This document shows positions 37,931-47,390 of a stretch of DNA of 64,000 nucleotides, piece after piece. Position 1 is the stretch's first letter; each line of letters begins with the position of its first letter. This stretch comes from Azospirillum sp. OGB3 (GTDB lineage Bacteria > Pseudomonadota > Alphaproteobacteria > Azospirillales > Azospirillaceae). The DNA is taken from positions 62,001-126,000 of the forward strand of contig NZ_JACHYN010000006.1 of NCBI RefSeq assembly GCF_014192915.1. The letters are read 5' to 3'. The notes beneath the pieces were generated by a model. The model saw only the letters and a program-made list of their open reading frames with translations, did not search any database and was not told the origin of the DNA. The position numbers were made by a program, and so were the translations under genes.

Positions 37931-38653
37931 TCAGACACCCAGATACGTGTGCAGCTTCTCCATGTTGGCGGCGAGCTGGTTGTTCGGGATCATGTCTACG
38001 ACATGGCCTTCCTCCATCATGTAATGACGGTCGGCGATGGTGGCGGCGAAGCGGAAGTTCTGCTCCACCAGCAGGATGGTGAAGCCGCGCTGCTTCAGCT
38101 TGCGGACGGCCACCCCGATCTGCTCGATGATCACCGGGGCCAGCCCTTCCGTCGGCTCGTCGAGAAGGATCATGGTGGCGCCAGTGCGCAGGATGCGCGC
38201 GATGGCCAGCATCTGCTGCTCCCCGCCCGACAGCCGGGTGCCCTGGGTCGAGCCCCGGCCCTGCAGGTTGGGAAACAGCTCGTGGATCTGCTGGACCGTC
38301 ATGCCGCCGTCCTTTACGACGGGCGGCAGGGTCAGGTTCTCATCGACGTTCAGCGAGGCGAAGATCCCGCGTTCCTCCGGCACATAACCGATGCCGAGGC
38401 GCGGAACCCTGTGCGGCGCCATGCCGATCAACTCCTGTCCCTGGAAGCGGATGGCGCCGGTGCGTTTGCCGACGATGCCCATGATCGAGCGCATGGTGGT
38501 CGTCTTTCCGGCGCCGTTGCGGCCCAGCAGAGTCACCACCTCCCCCTGGCGGACCTCCAGGTTTACGCCGTGCAGAACGTGGCTTTCGCCGTAGAAGGCG
38601 TGGAGATCGGAGACCTCCAGCATCGCGGTCCTCACCGTTGCGCCGTCAGGCAT
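37931..38653 (-). CDS. livF: Branched-chain amino acid-type ABC transporter, ATPase LivF
   Basis: A 240-residue ATPase with Walker A LLGRNGAGKTTTMRS, LSGGEQQMLAIARIL signature, Walker B MILLDEPTEGLAPVI and the H-loop ILLVEQNF. These are typical of LivF, which pairs with LivG. Two starts are possible: the ATG at 38653 (MPDGATVRTA, GGGAG upstream, overlapping the livG end by 8 bp) and an ATG at 38623 (MLEVSDLHAF, GAGGA upstream). The former is listed. It is the second gene of the operon. Confidence 0.92.
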   Translation of the reverse strand: MPDGATVRTAMLEVSDLHAFYGESHVLHGVNLEVRQGEVVTLLGRNGAGKTTTMRSIMGIVGKRTGAIRFQGQELIGMAPHRVPRLGIGYVPEERGIFASLNVDENLTLPPVVKDGGMTVQQIHELFPNLQGRGSTQGTRLSGGEQQMLAIARILRTGATMILLDEPTEGLAPVIIEQIGVAVRKLKQRGFTILLVEQNFRFAATIADRHYMMEEGHVVDMIPNNQLAANMEKLHTYLGV

Positions 38654-39401
38654 GTCCGCTCCCCATATAGGCTTCACGGACCTTCGGGTGGCGCGACACC
38701 TCGGCATAGGGGCCTTCGGCCAGGACCTCGCCGCGGGCCAGCACCGTGATCCAGTCCGACAGGTTGGCGACGACGGACAGGTTGTGCTCGACCATCAGGA
38801 TCGTGCGGTTGGCCGAGACCCGCTTGATCAGCGCGGCGATGCGGTCGATGTCCTCGTGCCCCATGCCGGCCATCGGCTCGTCCAGCAGCAGCATCTCCGG
38901 CTCCAGGGCCAGCGTCGTGGCGATCTCCAGCGCGCGCTTGCGGCCGTAGGGAAGCTCCGCCGCCGAGTGGTGGGCGTAGCCGGCGAGCCCGACATCCTCC
39001 AGCAGCTCCATCGCCCGCCCGTTCAGCCGGTCGAGCACCGATTCCGATGTCCAGAAATGGAAGGAGTTGCCGAGCGGCCGTTGCAGCCCGACGCGCACAT
39101 TCTCCAGCACCGACAGATGCGGGAACACCGCCGAGATCTGGAAGGAACGGATGATGCCCAAGCGCGCCACGTCCGCCGGCTTCACCGCGGTGATATCGCG
39201 CCCGTTGAACAGGATGGCGCCGTTGCTGGGTTGAAGGAACTTGGTGAGCAGATTGAAAACGGTCGTTTTTCCAGCCCCGTTGGGACCGATCAGCGCATGG
39301 ATGGACCCCCGCTTCACCCGAAGGCTGACGTCGCGGACGGCGACGAAGCCCCGGAATTCCTTGGTCAGTCCGCGCGTCTCCAGAATGACGTCACTTGCCA
39401 T
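38646..39401 (-). CDS. livG: Branched-chain amino acid-type ABC transporter, ATPase LivG
   Basis: A 251-residue ATPase. It has LTKEFRGFVAVRDVSLRVKRGSIHALIGPNGAGKTTVFNLLTKFLQPSNGAI with the Walker A motif GPNGAGKT, the Q-loop RSFQISAVFPHLSVLENVRVGLQRPLG and Walker B MLLLDEPMAGMGHEDIDRI. The LivG-specific extra loop is present. The usual LSGG is less clear; the equivalent reads ELPYGRKRALEIATTLA. First gene of the operon, with its promoter in the 330 bp upstream, facing away from the MarR gene terminator. Confidence 0.9.
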   Translation of the reverse strand: MASDVILETRGLTKEFRGFVAVRDVSLRVKRGSIHALIGPNGAGKTTVFNLLTKFLQPSNGAILFNGRDITAVKPADVARLGIIRSFQISAVFPHLSVLENVRVGLQRPLGNSFHFWTSESVLDRLNGRAMELLEDVGLAGYAHHSAAELPYGRKRALEIATTLALEPEMLLLDEPMAGMGHEDIDRIAALIKRVSANRTILMVEHNLSVVANLSDWITVLARGEVLAEGPYAEVSRHPKVREAYMGSGHA

Positions 39402-39731
39402 ATCCTCCCCATTCCCTGTTTTCAGCAGCCTTCCGCGAGACCGCCTGTTGTTTGGTTCAGGTTAGCAGCAATCTGTCACACGTACAGCTTACGGAAAGAA
39501 CTTAATCCCGTCCATCCGGAAGCATCGAAGGCGTGACAAAGCGTGGCCGGGGGGCAGAACCGCCGGCAAAATGGTCTGTGGAAGGCCGTAACGCGGGCAT
39601 GAAAAAAGCGGCCACGCTGGGCCGCACACCGACTCGCGACACGCCCCCGGCTTACAGGCCGGAGGCATGCCTTTCTCTTTCGACGCAGGAGCCGGAAACC
39701 GCGGTACCGATACGACTCAGGCGGCCGCGGA
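39402..39731. other. Intergenic region upstream of livG and downstream of the marR gene
   Basis: These 330 bp hold the livG promoter and the marR terminator (39602-39625). No gene is convincing. The first 140 bp are moderately AT-rich around 39450-39510. I could not identify promoter elements or an operator with confidence. Confidence 0.6.
39602..39625 (-). terminator. Probable terminator of the marR gene
   Basis: On the minus strand, the stem GCGGCC / GGCCGC (arms 39620-39625 and 39608-39613, 6-nt loop) is followed by UUUUUU (39602-39607). It lies about 107 bp after the marR stop codon. Confidence 0.7.
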
Positions 39732-40205
39732 TCAGGCCGCCGAGGTCAGCGGAAAGCCGCTGTAGTCGAGCGACGCGGACCAGAAGCGTTCGAGCTTGCG
39801 CAGGGTCTCGTTCGCCTTGACCAGTTCCTCGTCGCTGAAGCCGGCTTTCTCCAGCGCCGTGAGGTGGCGCTCGAACATGCGGCTGATCTTTTCGCGGAGA
39901 TCGAGGCCCTTCTCCGACAGGCGGACGCGCACCGACCGGCGGTCGTGCGGCGAGCGCTCCTGCCCGAGATAGCCGTTCTCGACCATCTTCTTCACGTTGT
40001 AGGACACGTTGGAGCCGAGATAATAGCCGCGCGCCGTCAGTTCGCCGACGGTCATCTCGTCTTCGCCGATGTTGTAGAGGATCAGGCTCTGGACGTTGTT
40101 GATGTCCTGGATACCGAGCCGGTCAAGCTCGGTCTTCAGCACCTCGAGAAAGTGGCGGTGAAGCCGTTCGATCAAGAGGATGCTTTCATAATAGGGTTTG
40201 CGCAC
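39732..40205 (-). CDS. MarR-family regulator, LdtR-like
   Basis: A 157-residue winged-helix regulator. It has SILLIERLHRHFLEVLKTELDRLGIQDINNVQSLILYNIGEDEMTVGELTARGYYLGSNVSYNVKKMVENGYLGQERSPHDRRSVRVRLSEKG. The recognition helix is YLGSNVSYNVKKMVE, closely like the LdtR group of Rhizobiales, which regulates an L,D-transpeptidase and stress tolerance. It starts with GTG at 40205, with AAAGGAG upstream. Whether it controls the neighbouring liv operon is unknown. A palindrome, ATTG-N5-CAAT (40284-40296), lies 79 bp upstream of the start. Confidence 0.85.
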   Translation of the reverse strand: MRKPYYESILLIERLHRHFLEVLKTELDRLGIQDINNVQSLILYNIGEDEMTVGELTARGYYLGSNVSYNVKKMVENGYLGQERSPHDRRSVRVRLSEKGLDLREKISRMFERHLTALEKAGFSDEELVKANETLRKLERFWSASLDYSGFPLTSAA

Positions 40206-40597
40206 CGCGGTCTCCTTTGGCTCGTACCGGACATGGGCCGACCTGTGGCCTTTCCGGGGTCCTTAAGGGGAGATTAACCGATCATTGTCCGGCAATCACC
40301 TCAATAATGCCCCAAAAGCACAGCCCGGGTTGTAGAACAGCCTGGCCCTGCGGAATACGCCCGTCCTGCCGTGCCAAGCCCCGTCGCGTGCCGGGATGTG
40401 CCTCGAATCCGGACACCCCAGCGGCGTTCCCGCCCGGCGAACCGGGCGGCAAGCCGACCCGTCCATTCCGACCTTTCACAACAACGGTCAGGTTTGAGAC
40501 AAGTCCCGCAAGGATTTCCCCGATACTAACGCAGAAACGCGCGGAATGTGCCCGCATCTGCGCACGTTCTGAGTGCAATAAAGGGGGGCAGGCCTCT
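40206..40597. other. 392-bp intergenic region with a possible MarR operator
   Basis: No gene is supported between the marR start and the 3' end of the enoyl-CoA hydratase-like gene. Near the marR side lies an inverted repeat, ATTGTCCGGCAAT (40284-40296), that could be an autoregulatory operator. The rest has no clear element; a faint -35 (TTGAGA, 40494) has no matched -10. Confidence 0.45.
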
Positions 40598-41689
40598 TCA
40601 TTCGGTAAAGCGCAAATCCCCGCCAACGGGTTCGGCGAAGTAACCGGCAACCTCTTCGGCCGTCACCTCCGCCAGAGAAGCGGGCGACCAGCGCGGGTTC
40701 CGGTCCTTGTCCACCAGCGCCGCGCGGATGCCTTCGTAGACATCATGGCGGGCGAGGAAGGCGAGGCTGAGGCGAAGCTCCTGGATCATGCAGCCGTCGA
40801 AGTCCAGCCGGGCGCCGCGGCGCAGCGCCTCAAGCGTCACCTTCAGGCTGGTCGGCGACACCCGCTTGAGCGTGGCGAGCTGGCCGGCGGCCCACTCCGT
40901 GCCCTCGGCCTCCAGGGCGGCGACGATGGCCTCCACCGCGTTGTGGGCGTAGCAGCGGTCGATGGCCGCACGGTTGGCGGCAACCGGCGGTTCGCCGGCC
41001 TCCTCGCGATGGCGCGCGACCGCCTCGTCGGCCGGCACGCCGTCGGCCAGCTCGGCGATCAGCGACTTCAGCTTGGCGCTGGGCACGAAGGCGTCGGCGG
41101 CGCCGACCTCGATCATGTCGGCCGCCTTCAGACGGTCGCCGGTCAGGCCCAGCCAGATGCCGACCTGTCCGGGCAGGCGCGGCAGGAAATAGGTGCCGCC
41201 GACGTCCGGATAGAGCCCGATGCCCGTCTCCGGCATGGCGAACATCGTCCGCTCGGTCACGATCCGATGCGACCCGTGCACCGACAGACCGACGCCACCG
41301 CCCATGCTGATGCCGTCGATCAGCGCCACATAGGGCTTGGGGCAGGTGTGGATCAGGCGGTTGAGGACATACTCCTCGCTGAAGAAGGCGCGGATGGCGG
41401 CGCCATCGCCCTGCCCCGCCTTGGCGGCCTTGCCCGTCTCGTACAGGTTCACCACGTCGCCGCCGGCGCAGAAGGCCTTCTCCCCCGCGCCCTGCACGAC
41501 GATGGCCTTGACCTCGGGATCGGCGATCCAGGCGCGCAGCTGCGGATCGAACAGGCGGATCATGCCCAGCGTCAGGGCATTCAGCGCCTTCGGGCGGTTC
41601 AGCGTCACCAGCCCGATGGAGCCGCGGCGTTCGAACAGGATCTCGGCGAACTGGATTTCGGCGATCTGGGTCTGGGCGGGGTCGCTCAT
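40598..41689 (-). CDS. Enoyl-CoA hydratase/isomerase family, 3-hydroxyisobutyryl-CoA hydrolase-like
   Basis: A 363-residue crotonase-fold enzyme, matching the larger size of 3-hydroxyisobutyryl-CoA hydrolases (HIBCH) in valine breakdown. The signature is GLVTLNRPKALNALTLGMIRL, KAFCAGGDVVNLYE, and the catalytic region YVALIDGISMGGGVGLSVHGSHRIVTERTMFAMPETGIGLYPDVGGTYFLPRL, with E in PETGIG. The C-terminal SLAEVTAEEVAGYF is typical too. The start (MSDPAQTQIA, ATG 41689) is uncertain; an ATG at 41707 adds 6 residues. Its divergent neighbour is the diacylglycerol kinase-like gene. Confidence 0.85.
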   Translation of the reverse strand: MSDPAQTQIAEIQFAEILFERRGSIGLVTLNRPKALNALTLGMIRLFDPQLRAWIADPEVKAIVVQGAGEKAFCAGGDVVNLYETGKAAKAGQGDGAAIRAFFSEEYVLNRLIHTCPKPYVALIDGISMGGGVGLSVHGSHRIVTERTMFAMPETGIGLYPDVGGTYFLPRLPGQVGIWLGLTGDRLKAADMIEVGAADAFVPSAKLKSLIAELADGVPADEAVARHREEAGEPPVAANRAAIDRCYAHNAVEAIVAALEAEGTEWAAGQLATLKRVSPTSLKVTLEALRRGARLDFDGCMIQELRLSLAFLARHDVYEGIRAALVDKDRNPRWSPASLAEVTAEEVAGYFAEPVGGDLRFTE

Positions 41690-41856
41690 GGTTCCGGTCG
41701 TTTCCATTTGTTCGTTTGTGGGGCGGATTTGTTGGTTTCGGGCGATGATACGGGCGGCGGGCGGCGTGTCAAACCGCGGTTTCGCAGCGCAGCGTCGCGG
41801 AACACCGCGCCTGCCCCAGCCGTTGCCGCACCCACAGTCATGAGCGGGATGGTTCC

Positions 41857-42837
41857 ATGATGGCAGCCTCAGCAGCGCAAGCGTCACGTCAGGAGGGAGC
41901 GGGCCGCAAGACGGCCATCGTCCTCAACCGGTCCGCGGGAACGCTGGCCGGACAGCCGATCGACGACACGGTGGCGGCGATCCGCAGCGCTTTCGAGCGG
42001 CACGGGGCGGAGGTGTCGCTGACCGCGGTGGAGCCGGCCGACTGCGAATCGGAGATCCGCAAGGCCATCGAGTCCGACGCGGAGCTGGTCATCGTCGGCG
42101 GCGGCGACGGGACCATCCACACCGCGGTCAACATGATCATGCCCACCGGGAAGACCCTGGGCATCCTGCCGCTCGGCACCATGAACCTGCTGGCGCGCGA
42201 CCTGAAGACCCCCCTGGACCTCGACGAGGCCTACGAGGCGCTGGCCGCCGGCGAGGTGAGCAGCATCGACGTGGCGGAGGTGAACGGCGAGATCTACCTG
42301 AACAGCTCCGTCCTTGGCTTCTACCCCCAGGTGGTTCAGGAGCGCGAGGAGAAGCGCAAGCGGCACCGTCTGCTGAAATGGCCGGCGATGGCGCTCGCCA
42401 TGGTCCGCACCTTCCGCCGCCTGCCCCTGCTCGACGTGCGCATCGATTGGGGCGACGGGCCGCGCCGCGTGCGCACCCCGATTCTGGTGGTGTCCAACAA
42501 CCCGTTCGACGGCGAGGCGGGCAGCATGCTCCTGCGCCGCAACACGCTCGCTTCCGGCAAGCTCGGCGTCTATGTGGCGCGGCAGCGCGATCCCTGGGGG
42601 CTGTTGCGGCTGATGGGGCGCACCATGCTCGGAACCTGGCAGCAGGATGAGGAGTTGGAAACGCTGACGGCAACGCAACTGACGGTGCACAGCCGGCGCC
42701 GCCGGCTGAAAATGGTCAACGACGGCGAAATCCTTCAGATGGAGCCGCCGCTGAACTACCGCATCCGCCACAAGGCGCTGAAGATCCTGCTGCCCAAGGC
42801 GGCCCCGGAGGGGAATGGAACGGCGGACGGTGCGTGA
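41857..42837 (+). CDS. Diacylglycerol kinase-like lipid kinase
   Basis: A 326-residue cytoplasmic protein of the DagK/YegS-like family. It has KTAIVLNRSAGTLAG at the start, GGGDGTIHTAVNMIM with the nucleotide-binding GGGDGT (about residues 81-86), LGTMNLLARDLKTP and a C-terminal beta-rich half ending MVNDGEILQMEPPLNY. It probably phosphorylates a lipid such as diacylglycerol. The neighbours are a metallophosphoesterase (downstream, 59 bp) and hemB. It has the typical length. Confidence 0.85.
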   Translation: MMAASAAQASRQEGAGRKTAIVLNRSAGTLAGQPIDDTVAAIRSAFERHGAEVSLTAVEPADCESEIRKAIESDAELVIVGGGDGTIHTAVNMIMPTGKTLGILPLGTMNLLARDLKTPLDLDEAYEALAAGEVSSIDVAEVNGEIYLNSSVLGFYPQVVQEREEKRKRHRLLKWPAMALAMVRTFRRLPLLDVRIDWGDGPRRVRTPILVVSNNPFDGEAGSMLLRRNTLASGKLGVYVARQRDPWGLLRLMGRTMLGTWQQDEELETLTATQLTVHSRRRRLKMVNDGEILQMEPPLNYRIRHKALKILLPKAAPEGNGTADGA

Positions 42838-42865
42838 TCGGAGAGGGCGCGTGATCGGAGAGGGC
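42832..42865 (+). repeat. 17-bp perfect tandem duplication over the lipid kinase stop codon
   Basis: GCGTGATCGGAGAGGGC occurs twice head to tail, at 42832-42848 and 42849-42865, with no gap. The first copy contains the TGA stop at 42835-42837. It looks like a slippage duplication in the short spacer before the phosphoesterase gene. Confidence 0.9.
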
Positions 42866-42896
42866 GTATGACCGCAAAGATCGTCAGGGAGGCGTC

Positions 42897-43745
42897 GTGA
42901 AGAAGCTCGCCCACATCTCGGACCTGCATTTCGGGCGGATCGACCCGCTGGTGGTCGACGGCCTGCTGGCCGACCTGACGGCGGCGCGGCCCGACCTGAT
43001 TGTCATCTCCGGCGATCTGGTCCAGCGCGCCAAGGCCCGCCATTTCCTGGAGGCGCGGGCCTTCCTGGAGAAGCTGCCCTTCCCCTATCTGGTCGTGCCG
43101 GGCAACCATGACATTCCGGTGTACAACGTGGTGCGCCGCTTCCTCGACCCGTTCGGCAACTACAAGCGCTACATCACGACCGACCTCAGCCCCTTCCACA
43201 TCGATTCGGAAATCGCCGTTCTGGGGATCAACACGGCGCGCTCGGTGATCACGGATTTCTCCGAAGGGCGCATGAACAAGGCCCAGATCAAGCGCGTGCG
43301 GGAGGTGTTCTGCGAGGTGCCGGACACCGTCTTCAAGGTGCTGTTCACCCACCACCCCTTCCTGCCGCCGCCCGACGCGCCGAAGACGAAGCTGGTCGGG
43401 CGGCACAAACTGGCACTGCCGGCGCTGGAAAGCTGCGGCGTGGACCTGCTGCTGGCCGGGCACCTGCACCGCGCCTATTCCGGCGACATCATGACCCACC
43501 ACACCCAGGTGGCCCGCTCCATCCTGGTCGCCCAGGCCTCCACCGCGACGTCCACGCGCCTGCGCAACGAGGCCAACGCTTACAACCTCATCGCCATCGA
43601 GCCGCCGCGCGTCACCTTCGAGGTGCGGTCCTGGGAGGGGGCGGCCTTCACCGGCGGCCTCGTCTCGCAATGGCGCAAGGACGGGCACCGCTGGGTCATG
43701 GAGATGCAGGACTCGGGATTCAGACCTGTGAGCGGTGCGGCTTGA
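42897..43745 (+). CDS. Metallophosphoesterase (CpdA/Icc-like)
   Basis: A 282-residue phosphoesterase with metal motifs HISDLHFGRID (about residues 6-16), DLIVISGDLVQRAKARHF, VVPGNHDIP (about 62-70) and GHLHRAYSG. The family includes cyclic-AMP phosphodiesterases and lipid-precursor phosphatases; the substrate is unknown. It starts with GTG 42897 behind CAGGGAGG (42885-42892). This site is complementary over 8 bases to the CCUCCCUG of the two small RNAs. hemB follows on the same strand. Confidence 0.86.
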   Translation: MKKLAHISDLHFGRIDPLVVDGLLADLTAARPDLIVISGDLVQRAKARHFLEARAFLEKLPFPYLVVPGNHDIPVYNVVRRFLDPFGNYKRYITTDLSPFHIDSEIAVLGINTARSVITDFSEGRMNKAQIKRVREVFCEVPDTVFKVLFTHHPFLPPPDAPKTKLVGRHKLALPALESCGVDLLLAGHLHRAYSGDIMTHHTQVARSILVAQASTATSTRLRNEANAYNLIAIEPPRVTFEVRSWEGAAFTGGLVSQWRKDGHRWVMEMQDSGFRPVSGAA

Positions 43746-44822
<1,077 letters not shown>

Positions 44823-44833
44823 CCCTTCCGCGC

Positions 44834-44857
44834 GGGGCCGCGCTGCGGCACGGCCCC
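44834..44857. terminator. Hairpin between convergent hemB and rsmC-like genes
   Basis: GGGGCCG / CGGCCCC forms a perfect 7-bp stem with a 10-nt loop in the 59-bp gap between two convergent stop codons. It has no T-tract, so it is only a possible bidirectional terminator. Confidence 0.4.
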
Positions 44858-44881
44858 GGCCCGTCTATTAAGTTCTGCCCG

Positions 44882-45910
44882 TCACTTCGGCGTGCCCTTC
44901 CACACCTGGAACTGCGGCGTTTCCAGCAGCAGGTCGGCGTGGCCGAAGGCCGTCTTGAACAGCTTGCCCACCCCCGCCGTCCGCTGGGTCACCGCGACCA
45001 GCGAGCCGCGCAGCTTCAAATACTGCTTGGTGCCGGCGACCAGGGCCTCCAGCATCCCGAAATCCTCGTCCTTGCCGCGGTGGAGCGGCGGGTTCGAGAC
45101 GATCAGCCCGAAGCGTTCCCGCGCGCCGAGGCCGCCCAGCCCGTCACTCAGCACGCACTCCGCGTCCGGCACGTTCTGGCGGGCGGCGTGCAGCGCCACC
45201 GCGTCGATGTCCAGCAGGGTCAGCCGGGCGTCCGGCGTGCGCTCGCGCACGGCCCGCGCGATCACCCCGGCGCCGCAGCCGAAATCGAGGACGGCGGTGC
45301 CGGCCGCGATCTCCGGCAGAACCTGGAGCAGGCATTCCGTGCCGGTGTCGAGACGGCCATGGGCGAACAGGCCGGGATAGGACACCAGATCGAGCGCGCC
45401 GTCACGCCCCGGCAGCGGCAGGGCGACGGTTTCCCGCCAATCCTCCAGATTGCCCCTGGCCGAGTCGTTGGTCCGGCGGGTTTCCAGCAGGCGCGCGCGG
45501 CGCTTGATGGTCAGCGTCTCCACGCCTTCCGCCAGCCCGTCGAACCGCTTCGGCGCGGAGGTGATGCCCTCGTCGTTGCTGCCGGCAATCCACAGCGGCG
45601 CCCCCGCCGGCAGGCGGGCAGCCAGGGCGTGCAGGGCCATCTCGAAGGCGGCCCAGCCGCGCGGCAGGCGCAGGACCGCACCGTCGAAGGCGCCGTCCGC
45701 CGGCCAAGGCGTGGCCGGCTTGCCGTCCAGCCCCAGGCGGTGCCAGGAGACGACCTCCGCCCCGCCGTCGGTCAAGGCCTCTTCCATAGCGCCGTCGGTG
45801 TCGCCGGCCACCAGGATGCGGCCCTGCGGGCGGCGCTCGGCCAGGGCCTCCGCGGCGACGCCGGCCACGGTGGAATCGCGGTCGGTCGCGCGGTTGGACA
45901 ATCGGCTCAC
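44882..45910 (-). CDS. Class I SAM-dependent methyltransferase, RsmC/RlmG-like
   Basis: A 342-residue cytosolic methyltransferase in the RsmC group, which methylates 16S rRNA G1207 in E. coli. The N-terminal half is the non-catalytic domain. The C-terminal half has the SAM motif AVLDFGCGAGVIARAVRE (about residues 215-232) and the catalytic NPPLHRGKDEDFG, with Asn-Pro-Pro for base methylation. It starts with GTG 45910 after GGAAG. It follows smpB closely, both being ribosome-related genes. Confidence 0.83.
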   Translation of the reverse strand: MSRLSNRATDRDSTVAGVAAEALAERRPQGRILVAGDTDGAMEEALTDGGAEVVSWHRLGLDGKPATPWPADGAFDGAVLRLPRGWAAFEMALHALAARLPAGAPLWIAGSNDEGITSAPKRFDGLAEGVETLTIKRRARLLETRRTNDSARGNLEDWRETVALPLPGRDGALDLVSYPGLFAHGRLDTGTECLLQVLPEIAAGTAVLDFGCGAGVIARAVRERTPDARLTLLDIDAVALHAARQNVPDAECVLSDGLGGLGARERFGLIVSNPPLHRGKDEDFGMLEALVAGTKQYLKLRGSLVAVTQRTAGVGKLFKTAFGHADLLLETPQFQVWKGTPK

Positions 45911-45923
45911 TAGGGTCTTCCTT

Positions 45924-46400
45924 TTATCCCCGGTCGCGCATCAGGCGCGCCTTGTCGCGCTGCCATGTCCGTTCCTTCTCGGACTCGCGCTTGTCGTGCT
46001 TCTTCTTGCCGGCGGCCAAGCCCACCTCGACCTTGGCGATGCCGCGGTCGTTGAAATAGACGGACATCGGGATCAGCGTGATCCCCTTCTGCTTGATGGC
46101 GCCCATGAGCTTGCTCAGCTCGCGGCGGTGCACCAGCAGCTTGCGCGGCCGCTTGGTCTCGTGCTGAAGCCAGCGTCCCGCCTGCCCGTATTCCGGGATG
46201 TAGGCGTTGAACAGGTACAGTTCCCCGTTCTTGAGGCCGGCGTACGCCTCGTTGATGCTGGCACGGCCGCCGCGCAACGACTTCACCTCGGTGCCGGTCA
46301 GGATCAGACCGGCCTCCATGGTGTCTTCGATGAAATAGTCGAAGCGTGCGCGGCGGTTCTGTGCCGCGATGCGCCTTGGTTCGGGCTCGCGGGCGGCCAC
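45924..46400 (-). CDS. smpB: SsrA-binding protein SmpB
   Basis: A 158-residue protein for trans-translation. It has the tmRNA-binding fold [55 protein letters not shown], and the basic C-terminal tail needed for accommodation ([27 protein letters not shown]). The start is a GTG at 46400 with the strong site AAGGAGG. It is followed by the rsmC-like gene, 13 bp apart. No ssrA gene is in the window. Confidence 0.96.
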   Translation of the reverse strand: MAAREPEPRRIAAQNRRARFDYFIEDTMEAGLILTGTEVKSLRGGRASINEAYAGLKNGELYLFNAYIPEYGQAGRWLQHETKRPRKLLVHRRELSKLMGAIKQKGITLIPMSVYFNDRGIAKVEVGLAAGKKKHDKRESEKERTWQRDKARLMRDRG

Positions 46401-46436
46401 GGATCCTCCTTCCCTGGGGCGGGGTGCTGCCGTCCC

Positions 46437-47312
46437 TTAGGACAGCAGCCCGGCCTTCTTCATCGCGTCGCGGACGGTGGTCCGCGTGCTTTCCGACGCG
46501 GCGATCAGCGGCAGGCGAACCTCGTCCGAGGACTTGCCGAGCAGGCTGGCGGCGTATTTCACCGGGGCCGGGCTCGTCTCCACGAACATGGAATCGTGCA
46601 GCGGGGTCAGCAGGTCGCGGTACTTGTAGGCGGTGGCGAGGTCGCCCTTCCGCCAAGCGTCCTGCATCGCGGCGCACTGGGCCGGCGCGATGTTCGCCGT
46701 CACCGAGATGCAGCCGACGCCGCCCTGCGCGTTGAAGGCGAGCGCCGTCGCGTCCTCGCCCGAGAGCTGGATGAAGTCGGGACCGACCTCCTGCAGCAGG
46801 CGGACCGGACGGGCCAGATCGGCCGTGGCGTCCTTCACGCCGATGATGTTCGGCAGCTTGGCGAGGCGGGCCATCGTTGCCACCGACATATCCACGACAC
46901 TGCGGCCGGGAATGTTGTAGATAACGATCGGCAAATCCGCCGCGTCATGGATCGCTTTGAAATGCTGGTACAGACCTTCTTGCGTCGGCTTGTTGTAATA
47001 GGGCGTGACGACCAGCGCCGCGGTGGCGCCGGCCTTCTTGGCGTGCTGGGTCAGCGCGATCGCCTCCTCGGTGGAGTTCGACCCGGTGCCGGCGACGACC
47101 GGAACCTTCCCGCCCGCGGCCTCGATGCACAGCTCGACGACCCGGTTGTGCTCCTCGTGGGAGAGGGTGGGCGACTCGCCCGTGGTGCCGCACGGAACGA
47201 GACCGTGTGTGCCCTGCGCAACCTGCCACTCGACGAAGGACTGGAAGGCGGCCTCGTCCACTTTCCCGTTTTTAAACGGGGTCAAAAGAGCGACGATGGA
47301 ACCGTACAACAT
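46437..47312 (-). CDS. dapA: 4-hydroxy-tetrahydrodipicolinate synthase
   Basis: A 291-residue class I aldolase that condenses pyruvate and aspartate semialdehyde in lysine and meso-diaminopimelate synthesis. It has [29 protein letters not shown], the catalytic Tyr in [14 protein letters not shown] and the Schiff-base lysine K160 in [11 protein letters not shown]. The ATG at 47312 has GGAGG at 8 nt; a GTG three codons earlier is less likely. It precedes smpB in the same direction, and its promoter must lie in the short gap shared with the divergent transglycosylase. Confidence 0.95.
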   Translation of the reverse strand: MLYGSIVALLTPFKNGKVDEAAFQSFVEWQVAQGTHGLVPCGTTGESPTLSHEEHNRVVELCIEAAGGKVPVVAGTGSNSTEEAIALTQHAKKAGATAALVVTPYYNKPTQEGLYQHFKAIHDAADLPIVIYNIPGRSVVDMSVATMARLAKLPNIIGVKDATADLARPVRLLQEVGPDFIQLSGEDATALAFNAQGGVGCISVTANIAPAQCAAMQDAWRKGDLATAYKYRDLLTPLHDSMFVETSPAPVKYAASLLGKSSDEVRLPLIAASESTRTTVRDAMKKAGLLS

Positions 47313-47390
47313 GCCTGCCACCTCCGACGGACTACAAGAAAAGTGTCGCGCACCTTAGCCGCACCCGTTCCCCCGAGCAAGAGCGCCCGG

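Noticed and set aside
45450-47390. A long open extension upstream of the lytic transglycosylase
   Set aside because: It runs antisense through rsmC-like, smpB and dapA. The signal peptide at the ATG 47391 marks the real start.
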